Positions 49,711 through 59,472 of a DNA stretch of 64,000 bases are shown here, one piece after another. This stretch comes from Cubamyces lactineus (Eukaryota > Basidiomycota > Agaricomycetes > Polyporales > Polyporaceae). Made by a program: the position numbers and the translations under genes. The notes beneath the pieces are model-generated. The model was given only the letters and a program-made list of their open reading frames with translations, did no database searches and was not told the origin of the DNA. Numbering within the stretch: position 1 is the first letter of the stretch; every line of letters starts with the position of its first letter. Location: positions 868,001 to 932,000 of the forward strand of contig JACDTU010000012.1 of assembly GCA_022376465.1 (NCBI GenBank), in the 5' to 3' direction.

Positions 49711-51408
49711 TCACCAAAGTGAGGTGTGCATACCTTGATCAATTGTCAACAAAGATGAACCTATGTCAGCCTGCATCATGAACTTCATGCGTAAAGAGTT
49801 GAATGCATCTGAGTTATCTTCCTTCATGGGGATATGTAATGTTTCAGAGAAGAGTCTTGAGTGTCTTTCTGTGAGGAGGGTTGGATAGGTGTTTTGGCCA
49901 TGTCCCCGGATGGATAGAATATACTGCTTTTTGTTGTTCTTCAAAGTAACCTTCTGCAGTCGAGAAGTTGGGGATATATTGCAGACCTGATCTTTGGTAT
50001 GGCCAAACTTTTGACTTGTGCCAAGATCAATGGCAATTGCTATAATGGGATCTGAGGCCTCGGCCTTCCATTCTGCTAGGCTGGTTATTGCCTCCTTGTC
50101 CATTGGTGTCTCCTTGGCCTCAAATTGAACAGGTATGGGAAGAAAATTGCAGTCCTCATGATAGCTTGTGTTAATCCTGTGTCCTATGATGATTGCATCA
50201 ATGGCTGGTTCATTATGTTCACATTGGATTGCTGCGCCTGTATGATATAGGTTTTTAAAATATGTAGAGTTGAACTGTTGACTGTATTTTGACTTGAAAT
50301 GTTGATAGCAGCCTATCATGTTGACCTCTATTTTGCTGGTTTGCTTGATTACCTCCTGTAACATTGAACGCGCAGAACACTCTGTCCAATTGCTATTGTC
50401 AACAAGGCAGGTCAAATATTGGTTGAGGGGCACAGCGCAAATGGAGGGATCAGGTTGTGTGTAGTCAATGAGAGTGGTAGATGGAAGAGGATTCTCCAAA
50501 TGGACATATAGCCTGTTTTGATCCATTGCAAGAAGTAAAATCAGTCGACAGAGGAGTTCACCAAGAGATCCTTTATCCATGATACTGCTATCAAGTCTCA
50601 ATCTTTCTAGCATGGTATTCAATGCAGTAATGTATGTTTTCCCCAAGCCATTGAACCCAGAGTCTTCCATAAGTTCTTTGGCTACTGCTGCTGCAAGAGC
50701 AAATTCATAAGGTGCATTTGTTATTAAAGTCTTTGGAGCTCGGAACTTGTATAGTTGTCATAAGTGGTTGTGAAATGCCTCAAGATTGGCCACCAATGAT
50801 GCTTCTGATTCTCCAGAGAGATTGAGGAGAATGCGGCTGGCAAAGGCTGCATAGACATGGCAATTGAGCTAAGGATTAAATGGCTTGTTATGAAACAATC
50901 TTTGAGCAGCAACAGTCAGAACTTGACGATCAGGGACTGTAGCCCACATCTAAAAAGAATGTTAGAACAATATATTACTACAAAAAGTATAACATACTGG
51001 ACGACCAGTATACTTGAGATGCCCTACTTTATGGCCATTAGACTTCTTATTCTTAATTTCATTTGCCAATAGCTCAAGACAAGGATAAGGGTCAAAGAAG
51101 CAGAATGGCTCAGGAAAATGACATTGGGTGATATTCAGATCAAAATGTAATGGCTTGGTGTCCAAATATAGATTCCAGAATTTGACTTTATATTTGGCCC
51201 TAATGTGTTGCCAGGTTTCGTCTCCTGCTTTATTGACTCAAAAAATGGTTGTACTGGATATTGGTTGTGATGGTTGGGTAATGTGGAACTGTGGTATATT
51301 GACCTCCAGAGTGTTGATATCAAGGCCAGTAATCTCATCCCAAGCAATGAAGAAATAGGTTGAGTTGAACTTATCTTGCTTCTGCGTCTGCTGCACTTGT
51401 CCAAATTG

Positions 51409-51938
51409 TGTTACGAATGTACGATAGACTGTTCACAAACTTTACGATTAGTCATGGACTTATGCTATGTTCTCTGTACAATACGAATATGGTGAGCTCT
51501 AGGACTGTAGCTACAGTTCTTTAGGACAGGAACGTTCTCGTCTCAGCTAGGACTTTCTAGCACTTACTCTATACTTACCATATAGGGGTGCACAGTCGCT
51601 TCTGCGCAGCTGCCCGCAGTGCACAGCAGCACTGCCACAGTGGTACTAGGTTCAACTAGCGCTGACTACGACATACCAGAAAGTCCTTGAATATGCTAGA
51701 ACATTCCTCTCTTTGGTTTCTGTACATGTATATAAGAGGCGACACCACAGAGCGACCCTCAGCTTTCAGTCTCTTTGCGAATTACGAACTCGGATTGCTT
51801 GTTAACTTGCTTTCACTGAACAAATTACTACGCGCTTATCTTCGACAAGCTAGGGCTAGTAATCAAATAGATACAAGCTCTCTATTCATTGACGTCTTAA
51901 GGCTTGATAGTTTAAAAGTCATGCTCAAAAGCATAACA
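51409..51938 (+). mobile_element. solo LTR (family A), 530 bp, with target duplication
   Basis: It starts TGTTACGAATGTACGATAGA and ends AAAAGCATAACA, with TG...CA ends. It is flanked on both sides by AATTG (51404-51408 and 51939-51943), a perfect 5-bp target-site duplication. No internal region is present, so it is a solo LTR left by LTR-LTR recombination. It contains TGTATATAAGAGGCGAC near 51727, a likely TATA box. It lies inside an exon of the P-loop gene in opposite orientation and matches the copies at 353-892 and 1264-1486. Confidence 0.92.
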
Positions 51939-53304
51939 AATTGAGTTTGAAGCTTTTCAGCAAGATTTGTAGCAATGTCAGCTACAATGTCTTTATAAAG
52001 CTGTTTAAGCCATTGATAGAGGTTTGCTTCTTGATCCTGCTTTGAGGCCAAATGAGCTGGATCAAAGTTGTACAGTTTACTAAGCTTCTGAAGACTAGTT
52101 TTATGAGTCTCCGCAAGTGTAGAGATGAATGCATTGATTTCTTGTAGCATCTGATCACGCTTGGTGGAGCCCCAAGCCCATTGCATTTTAATGTGTTTTA
52201 GGTCCTTATCATTTGGCATTGTGTCAAGGAACACTCTTAGGAGAGAACCAAAGAGCAATATGCATAGCTCTTCTGGATGTGAGATGGTTAGTGTGATGAA
52301 TATTTATGAGAGACAAATCATACATATAACTTATATTCTTCTCCAATCTTCTTCAGAAATGTAAGAAGTGCAGTGTCTTGAGGAGGAAAGGCATAATCAG
52401 CTAAGCTGTCTGATGTTGGCCTAAAGCATAGGTGTATGCAAGGGTGCTATATATTGATTGTGAGACATCCTCATCATGTCAAATAGCAAAAGTATTGCAC
52501 CTTATCACCCATATGATCTATGAGCCTACTTTTTCCCATGCCACTTGATTGAACAATAGGGATCCCATATCCAAAGAATTTGCCTTGATTGTTGTTGTAT
52601 TGGGCTTCATACATCTCTAGAGCCTCCTTCAGATAATTATATGTTTGTCCTACATATGGTATTTGTGTAAAGATGGAGTATTGGTGGGCACTTGCAGCAT
52701 TTTAATCTGAATTTGATGGATTATTACAACAATATCTAGGAGGCTTACATCATTTGATCATCCTTATCTTCCCTCACTGCATCAACATGCTCTTGAACCA
52801 ATTCCTCCAACAAATTCTCCCCAGATGTTTCAGGATCTGATAGTGAGATTAGCTAGTCAAACTCTGTAATGGCACTGGGACTTACCGCCAAAAATATGAA
52901 CCAAGAAGTAGATACTAGCACCCTTCCCTTGCTCAATAGTTTTATACTTCTTCATCACATTGTAGGCTTGTGATTCCTCAGGTATGCTCCTTGGCAACAG
53001 TTGGCCTGGGTTTCTTCTAGACTTGAGACACAGGGCTTGGCAGAGCCCTTCCAGTTCCGGTGGGCAGCCTTGCCCCCAACTTTTTGGCGAAGTCTGTCCA
53101 GCCAGCATTTTGCGCAATAAGGCCTGCATCTCCAAAGCGGCGCAAAGGGATATATGGATTCTTGAGCGTGGAATTGTGAAATTGTCCAATGCGTGGAGCG
53201 TTTGCCAGTACAGCGTTTCGAGACGTTCAAGGACATCGGGGGACTTCTTGTTCAGGAAAGCGATGGTCTTGGATGCGACATCTTTCGGATCCAATTTGCT
53301 CGCT

Positions 53305-55260
53305 GAAGCGTCTAACCCACCCGTAAGGGAAGGATACTACTCAGGCCGAGAGCCTTTGTAGGTCGAGGCCTGCTGGCAGGGGAGAGGGGAAAGGACGCGA
53401 AGGAGAGGGGAGGTTGGAGCCGGGTGCCCTGTGTCTGGCGCGAACCGTAGCGAAGCCTAGGACCCAAGGGAGTGGGTAGAGAGGGTTGGCTGGCCTTTGC
53501 GAAGGATGCGACGCTGCGAGAGCACAGGGAAAGGGTTCGCGGATACACGGGGAAGGAGAAAGGGGAAAGGGGACAAGGGGAGAGGAGCGCGGGCTGTCGA
53601 TTTCGCAAATGTCGCGGAGTTTCGCAGATTTTTGCAACACGCGGTTTTGCAAACTTTTTGCGGAGTTTGTCCTCGTGGTTTTCGCGCCGTTTCGCAGTTA
53701 AGTGGTTTCGCAGATCTTCGCAAGGTCGTCGCAAGGGTTCGCAGTTCGCAGTTCGCAGTTGGCAGTTTCGCAGTTCGCAAGTTCGCAAGGTTGTAAATAT
53801 CACCAGTGAGAGACCCTAAGGGTATGGGGGGAAGGGAATCTGTATTGTCCAACCTCGCAAAGGGTACAGAGATGGGAGAGGATGGGAGAGGATGTCGCAG
53901 GTTTGCTGGATGGAAAGGGAAGGAGGGGAGCACTGCTAGCCTTGCAATCCACAGGCTTCACGTCTTCGTGTCTTCGCAGACTTCGCAGTTGCAAGCTTCG
54001 CAGGTTCGTGGTTGGCAGGTTTGCAGCAGTCGCAGAGTATATGAAGGAAAGGAGGGGAACGCAGCTAGCTTTCACACAAACTCCCACAATCCTGCAGACG
54101 TAGCACTCGCAACTTTGCACTCTGAACTCGCAGGGTTTCGCAGGTTTTGCAGGCTTTGGGGGTTTGCTGTCTTCGCAGTTCGCAGTCGTAGGGTTCGCAG
54201 TCGCAGGCAAAAGATTCGTAAGGTATCAAGTTATAGATTAGCAGAGGACATGTGTACAGAAGAAGGATTGCAGCTAAAAGACTCTAGCAGTAGTGAAGGG
54301 AAGTGGGGATGTGTGGTATGGTGGGGGAAGGGGGCCAAGTTTTCTGTCCGCCAGCCCCCAGAGGGAGGAGCGTATGGTACTCGACTCTGGAGGGGGGGGG
54401 ATGCTGTGCTACAGTCCATCAAGTCTTGGCAAGGCCGCCTGGCCTCATCGCAGGGCCAGCTCGCCACGTGACCTCTCCGCAGCCTCCTATAGGCTCTGCT
54501 CTACCTCTTGCGCCATATGGCGCCATTCCGCATTGTTTCCGTCGGCCGATACGGTCCGTAGCTGGGCACAACACGTCCGCGAGGGCAAGGGGAGTGGGGC
54601 AGAGATCTACAGGAGTCCGAGCGTGCAGGCGCGAATGCTCCAGGTGTGCACAAAGGGTCCCGCGGACGTGCAAAGAGTCGCGCGAGATCGCAACTGGCAA
54701 AGGTGTAGACGAGACTGCCGCGGAAAGGAGGGGAGACTCCGCAGCGATAGCGCCCCCGCTCTGAGTCTGGACTGGCACCATGCGCATCACCGCATGAGTG
54801 CACCGAGTGCACCGCGAGGCTAGCAAGTGTGCCACTCTCTAGCACATCCCTGTCGGCTTGAGGGTGGCTTCGCAAATGATGTAGCGCCATCTTCGCTGAC
54901 TTTCGCTGGCTTGCTATAGCCTGTCAAGGAGGGTAGGCAGCTCGCAAGTGATGCAGAGTGTTCGCGGGAGAGGTGGTGGCTTCGCAGGAGGAGCAGTGTC
55001 TTTGTGGGAGGAGTAGTGTGCTCGCAAGGAAATAGGATGTGTTCGCGTGATGCGCCAGACCAGGATGGAAGAGAGATGCAAAGGGGAAGTCACTGAGGGG
55101 AGTTGCAGAGTCGCATGAGAGGGAGCAGAGGCTTCGCCAGACAGTACATTAGAGGGAGAGCCTTCGCACGAGGGCTGCTAGCACAAGAGGCAGCTGGAGA
55201 GCGCCGTTAGCGAAGGTGCGAGTTTGTTCTTCTGAGCCTAGGCAGGCAACATGCGCATCA
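53305..55260 (+). mobile_element. TTCGCA-rich insertion element, long copy (1956 bp)
   Basis: Left end GAAGCGTCTAACCCACCCGT, right end CATGCGCATCA. Flanks are TCGCT (53300-53304) and TCGCG (55261-55265), a 4/5 match that fits a slightly decayed 5-bp duplication. The interior is packed with TTCGCA/TTCGCAG units (for example 53690-53790 and 53960-54200) and has no recognisable protein. The first 540 bp and a later 380-bp block (54407-54789) are nearly identical to the copy at 62562-63513. The terminal motif CATGCGCATCA also occurs internally at 54779-54789, exactly where the short copy ends. No long terminal inverted repeats and no LTR structure are evident, so it is probably non-autonomous. 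Confidence 0.75.
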
Positions 55261-55297
55261 TCGCGTCGTTAGAACTGGCGGAGTCGGATTTAGACAT

Positions 55298-55831
55298 GGC
55301 CTGGGTCTGACAAGTAAGCGCAATAGGTCTCAAGGGGGCTGCGATCGAAAGCACATACGTTGGTTCGTGGTGTGCGGTGCGACGTGGAGAGTCGAGAGTG
55401 TGGAGTGGTACAGTATTTGACCGTCAGACGGAATGCGGTTTTCGCGCGATTCGCTGCAAACGCAAGACCCGGCGTAGTCTTCCTGTTATGTCGCGCTTCG
55501 GTGATATACCTTCAATGTTGTACAGTTTTGATATGGCAAGGGAGATAGCTGGGCGGGGCACAGAAGAAGGGGGACAACTTGGCGGCACCCAATTTGTCGG
55601 GATGACCGCCAGGTGGAAAACCCGAAGCGCCGTGATGTCACAGAGGGATAGTTGAATGTATTTTCCATTTCTAAGACGTCGATGTCCATAGAATTTCAGC
55701 AGGGGTGCTCAGAATTATATGGGCCCAAGCCCTCCTTGCGATGGTTCAAAGACCTAGTGTCCTCCCAAGGGCACACTGTGCGTAAAGCAGGCGGTCACAT
55801 AGGTCACAATGATGTCACATATCCCCGTTCA
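55298..55831. other. upstream region of the disrupted P-loop gene
   Basis: 534 bp between the start of the P-loop gene and the fold-back element. It presumably held that gene's promoter. Frames of up to 97 codons are present but show nothing recognisable. Confidence 0.4.
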
Positions 55832-55833
55832 TA

Positions 55834-57401
55834 TAGTGTCGGCCAAAAGTATTGCCCCACCCCCCTATGGGCGCTTAAATGCCTCAATTGTGCGAAATCT
55901 CCAAGATATCCAGGATATGTTTGTACCTGGTCTAAGAGCCTCTAGTCCCTATTATATGATGCAATAAATTATATTCTGGTACTCTGAACTGTTTGTGAGA
56001 TTTTGAAGGATTTTTCCCAGGTGCCTCTAATCAAGGCCTCCAAGATAGGCTCCAATTGGGCTTTTCTGAGCCATATCTTCTGAGTGATGGCATAGAGGGA
56101 GTTAAGGAGTATGCACATGTATAGCCTTCTACTATTGCTGTAGTATACTGGAGCACATTGTACCTGAACTAGGGATTACAAGAAGATATCAGGTGGTTAT
56201 TGTGAATGTAGAAATGGAGTCGCACCACCTTTCAATGTAGGTAACCAGATATGATTCAAGTGTGAAGATGTACAGAATGGTGTAATGTCTATGGATATGC
56301 ATGAGAACCTGATAACAGTCAGTCATGCCAGAAATACTAAACCAAGGATGCATTTTGGGCCCAACTTGAGTGCAATGCAGGTTCTGTTCCAAATGAATGT
56401 GTGGGCTGTTCTTTATTCTACAGCCTACAAATTTTTCTATGGAAGGGGGTCTACATATATTCAGTGCATCTAGTGTTTGGTGGTTCCTGGTTGAGCTGGA
56501 GGAATCCAAAAAGTGAAGTTTTGAGCACAGGTAATTTGGATGGTACATTCAAATCACTCGTGAATTCATCCCAAGACCTGTGGCTGGAATAAAACATGGA
56601 TGGTGAGCATATATACTCTTGGTACTATTTATATTATGTATTGGACCTCATGGAACTAACTCTGGAAGTTGTTATGTGTGAATCATTATCATATGCAGAA
56701 ATGGCCAGTGCTAAAATGTCACATTTTAGATTCCCCCAGCTCAACCAGGAACCACCAAACACTCGATGCACTGAATATATGTAGACCCCCTTCCATAGAA
56801 AAATTTGTAGGCTGTAGAATAAAGAACAGCCCACACATTCATTTGGAACAGAACCTGCATTGCACTCAAGTTGGGCCCAAAATGCATCCTTGGTTTAGTA
56901 TTTCTGGCATGACTGACTGTTATCAGGTTCTCATGCATATCCATAGACATTACACCATTCTGTACATCTTCACACTTGAATCATATCTGGTTACCTACAT
57001 TGAAAGGTGGTGCGACTCCATTTCTACATTCACAATAACCACCTGATATCTTCTTGTAATCCCTAGTTCAGGTACAATGTGCTCCAGTATACTACAGCAA
57101 TAGTAGAAGGCTATACATGTGCATACTCCTTAACTCCCTCTATGCCATCACTCAGAAGATATGGCTCAGAAAAGCCCAATTGGAGCCTATCTTGGAGGCC
57201 TTGATTAGAGGCACCTGGGAAAAATCCTTCAAAATCTCACAAACAGTTCAGAGTACCAGAATATAATTTATTGCATCATATAATAGGGACTAGAGGCTCT
57301 TAGACCAGGTACAAACATATCCTGGATATCTTGGAGATTTCGCACAATTGAGGCATTTAAGCGCCCATAGGAGGGTGGGGCAATACTTTTGGCCGTCACT
57401 G
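55834..57401. mobile_element. fold-back element with Tc1/mariner-like ends (1568 bp)
   Basis: Two arms of roughly 690 bp (about 55834-56523 and 56712-57401) are inverted copies of one another, nearly identical, around a loop of about 190 bp. The outer ends read inward TAGTGTCGGCCAAAAGTATT (left) and CAGTGACGGCCAAAAGTATT (right). Both are preceded by TA (55832-55833 and 57402-57403), the ends and target duplication expected of a Tc1/mariner element. No transposase is readable; the same protein-like frames seen on both arms arise from the palindrome. It would be moved in trans by a related transposase. Confidence 0.85.
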
Positions 57402-57613
57402 TACCTTCGGCCATTCATGTTGCATTCCGCTGAATGTACTGAGTCAGGGAGCAGAAGGCCTCACCACATCATTGGCCCACCAAAGAGCCTTTTTTGGGCA
57501 GCTCAACGTTGTCATCTGATGTTCGCGCAACGTCCAAAGCAATCACGTGACGTCGCCCTACATGCGATACTCATAATACATGCAGCGCGAAGTACAGCTC
57601 TCCCCGCATGTTC

Positions 57614-58028
57614 TGTTACGACGAGCCTAGATCGGTCGCAGCAAGCGACGTCCTAGGGATCGGACCAGAGGTCTTCAGTAGTTCAAGTCGAGTAGAGGTT
57701 CAGAGGAATAGGCAATGGATAACCAGGTCGAGCTGAGGATCCCGAGTGGATCCTCCGGTCTTAAATACAGGAAAGGAGGCATAGACACGTCAGCGCCACG
57801 TAGGCGCCACGTACCGTGAGAGTCCAGTATAACTACGTAGAGTCAGGGCTGGGAATACAGGTGATGTGGCGATGACGTGGCGAAACAGGATAGGCTAGGA
57901 ATACAACAACCGTGGAATCGGTGGGAACGAGGATGACGTGGCACGGGAAAAGATGACGTGGCATAGTGGGAGCACAAGGAGGAGGGAAAAGGAAACTTCA
58001 TGACCGTGACACAGTGAGCGTCGTAACA
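57614..58028 (-). mobile_element. 3' LTR of the gypsy element (415 bp)
   Basis: The LTR has perfect 10-bp terminal inverted repeats: TGTTACGACG at 57614 and CGTCGTAACA ending at 58028. The coding strand of the element is minus, so this is its 3' LTR. It is preceded (minus sense) by a purine tract. The partner 5' LTR is outside the window, so identity between LTRs and the target duplication (TGTTC would be the local copy) cannot be checked here. Confidence 0.85.
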
Positions 58029-58041
58029 TTACCCCCTTCGT
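58029..58041 (-). other. polypurine tract next to the 3' LTR
   Basis: On the minus strand ACGAAGGGGGTAA directly precedes the LTR start TGTTACGACG. This is the expected position and composition of a plus-strand primer for reverse transcription. Confidence 0.65.
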
Positions 58042-58077
58042 ATGCTTCTACGCTGTTCCATCAGCGGAATATCCAGC

Positions 58078-59112
58078 TCAACTCGTGAACCGCTCGTCCA
58101 TGTCTTCTGGGCGCAGAGGGCACTCCCACGGGTGATGGCCAGGGGCGGTGGCGCGACACCAGACACATCGCCAGTCTCGGCACCGCAGGTACTCGTGATC
58201 GGGTGACCCGCAGACTAGGCAGCTGCGGCCAATAGGGTGGAGGGATGGCGGGGACTCAGGTCGGGCCGGCGAAGCATCCATTGGGGCGGGCGAGGTGTCT
58301 CTTCGAGCTCTTACATTACGCTCGTCGGGGGATGGATCACGGGGCCGACGGCTTCCTGCGGAGACTCTGGTGTGGAACAAGGGCAGGTAGGTTCCTTGGC
58401 GTCGGGCTTCGCCGGGCACTCTTCTTGCCGCAGCTGGGAGTTCCCCTGGAGGCGGGGCCGTGTCGTTGATGACCGAGGCCAGTGGCGCCATCCTTGCACG
58501 GAATGCAGGGAGTTCGAACGTTTGTATGAGGAAGTTCCTCCACGTGCGCGTGGTCCGGGCGAGCCGTCGAGTGGTGTTCAAAGAGTGTCTTGCCAACCTC
58601 CGTAACTCGTGGGCATGGTGCCCGACGTTTTCGAGGGCGCGCGCCTGCCGTTCTGCGATGTCGTAGTCTGAGACTTGCCGTTGCTCCTCTTCTTCACCAA
58701 ACGCCTCATGAAGAGCGTCTAGAGCGTCCTCTGCGATGTCGGCTGCGTCAACAAGGTTCCCTTCCAGTGCGTCCAGTTCCCGTTGCTCGTTGTAGAGGCA
58801 TCGATACTCTCTAAGGAAGTACTGCAAGCCTCGCTCGGTGGCATTGACGACTGGGATAGGGTTGGTGAGGAGCGCACGGAGCAACTGGTTGACGTCGGGG
58901 TGCCGGGAGTGGTCTACCAGATGAGAGTCTTCGACACCAACCATGCTGAGGTCCGACGTCGAGGAGGCGGGCGATGGTGACCTAGAGGTGTATTCCGGTG
59001 GGGGCGACGAGAGGCGTCTGGCGAGTGGGGGAGGAATGGGTAGCGGCTGTTGGTTTTCCTGGTCGCTTGCATTGTCGTCAGCGACTTGGGTGCTATAGAG
59101 GGGGCGGCCCAT
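58078..59112 (-). CDS. extra gypsy ORF C: CCHC zinc-knuckle protein (344 aa)
   Basis: From ATG 59112 (MGRPLYSTQVADDNASDQEN) to TGA at 58078-58080. It has a Ser/Pro-rich N-terminus, then a long acidic and helical region (EYRCLYNEQRELDALEGNLV; ADIAEDALDALHEAFGEEEE) and an Arg-rich stretch (RLARHSLNTTRRLARTTRTW). The C-terminus carries a canonical zinc knuckle CLVCGSPDHEYLRC (C-x2-C-x4-H-x4-C) and a second Cys/His cluster CVWCRATAPGHHPWEC. Zinc knuckles are normally in Gag, upstream of pol; here the ORF lies after the chromodomain and before the 3' LTR. Its ATG follows the stop of ORF B by one nucleotide (TAG-A-ATG). It may be a nucleocapsid-like or RNA-binding accessory protein; function unknown. 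Confidence 0.7.
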   Translation of the reverse strand: MGRPLYSTQVADDNASDQENQQPLPIPPPLARRLSSPPPEYTSRSPSPASSTSDLSMVGVEDSHLVDHSRHPDVNQLLRALLTNPIPVVNATERGLQYFLREYRCLYNEQRELDALEGNLVDAADIAEDALDALHEAFGEEEEQRQVSDYDIAERQARALENVGHHAHELRRLARHSLNTTRRLARTTRTWRNFLIQTFELPAFRARMAPLASVINDTAPPPGELPAAARRVPGEARRQGTYLPLFHTRVSAGSRRPRDPSPDERNVRARRDTSPAPMDASPARPESPPSLHPIGRSCLVCGSPDHEYLRCRDWRCVWCRATAPGHHPWECPLRPEDMDERFTS

Positions 59113-59113
59113 T

Positions 59114-59302
59114 CTACTCGTCCCAGCTGGAGTTGTTGAGGGTGCGGTCGGCCTGGTCAAGCTTGTCGTTTACGGGGTCAAGAGGGTCACGGTGTTCGAG
59201 AGCAACTTCGAGGACGTTGGTGGCGAGGCGCAGGTGAGTGGCGATGAAGGCAAGGGCAAGGAGGTAGCCGAGGGTCATGCAGGTGAAGAGCGCGATGATC
59301 AT
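59114..59302 (-). CDS. extra gypsy ORF B: 62-aa hydrophobic protein
   Basis: From ATG 59302 to TAG at 59114-59116. The first 25 residues form a strong membrane segment (MIIALFTCMTLGYLLALAFI). The rest is a charged helix containing EVALEHRDPLDPVNDKLDQA. The ATG lies five nucleotides after the stop of ORF A (TGA-AGCCT-ATG). No homologue is recognised. Small size lowers certainty, but the position in a tight ORF string supports it. Confidence 0.5.
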   Translation of the reverse strand: MIIALFTCMTLGYLLALAFIATHLRLATNVLEVALEHRDPLDPVNDKLDQADRTLNNSSWDE

Positions 59303-59307
59303 AGGCT

Positions 59308-59466
59308 TCACGATCCCCACGCTGATCGAGATGGGTAGTCACGGCTGTGGAGAGTGTGCTCGATGATGCGGTTGAAGAGGTCGCGGAGGATATACCAGAG
59401 AAAGAGGAGGGTGATAGCGAGGAGGGTGAGGCAGTAGATGGCGAAGAGGATGGCGAGAGAGAGCAT
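59308..59466 (-). CDS. extra gypsy ORF A: 52-aa hydrophobic protein
   Basis: From ATG 59466 to TGA at 59308-59310. The protein is almost all one membrane segment (LSLAILFAIYCLTLLAITLL, then FLWYIL) followed by a short charged tail. Its ATG lies six nucleotides after the pol stop (TAA-TCTGCA-ATG). Together with ORF B this gives two tandem small membrane proteins after pol. No family is recognised. Confidence 0.5.
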   Translation of the reverse strand: MLSLAILFAIYCLTLLAITLLFLWYILRDLFNRIIEHTLHSRDYPSRSAWGS

Positions 59467-59472
59467 TGCAGA

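Larger units (their letters stand above)
49711..55297 (-). pseudogene. disrupted P-loop NTPase gene of a mushroom Crinkler-like family
   Basis: Pieces of one gene run from an ATG at 55295-55297 to a stop at 49711. A Walker A motif SSGMGKSRL lies at 52522-52548 inside IPIVQSSGMGKSRLIDHMGD. This opening and the later LLCRLILLLAMD segment recall an expanded agaricomycete family with P-loop NTPase and nuclease-fold domains (Crinkler-type effectors), by memory only. It is broken four ways. A 1.96 kb element at 53305-55260 splits the 13th codon. A solo LTR at 51409-51938 sits in an exon. In-frame stops occur at 50869-50871 and 50758-50760, with family-like sequence on both sides. Each insertion leaves the flanking frames in phase if it and one target copy are disregarded, so the gene was intact before. 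Codon and base use are AT-richer than in the neighbours, suggesting a different history. Confidence 0.65.

Noticed and set aside
53690..54200. TTCGCA repeats considered as a CRISPR array or telomere-like repeat
   Set aside because: Units are too short and irregular, with no spacers, and the locus is in a eukaryote. Boundaries and target duplications fit an inserted element.
53305..55260. TTCGCA element considered as a Helitron or a solo LTR
   Set aside because: Helitrons do not duplicate a target and end in CTRR after a hairpin. The ends here are not TG...CA on either strand.
56189..57046. Two identical protein-like frames facing each other
   Set aside because: They are the same arm sequence of the palindromic element read from each side, not genes.
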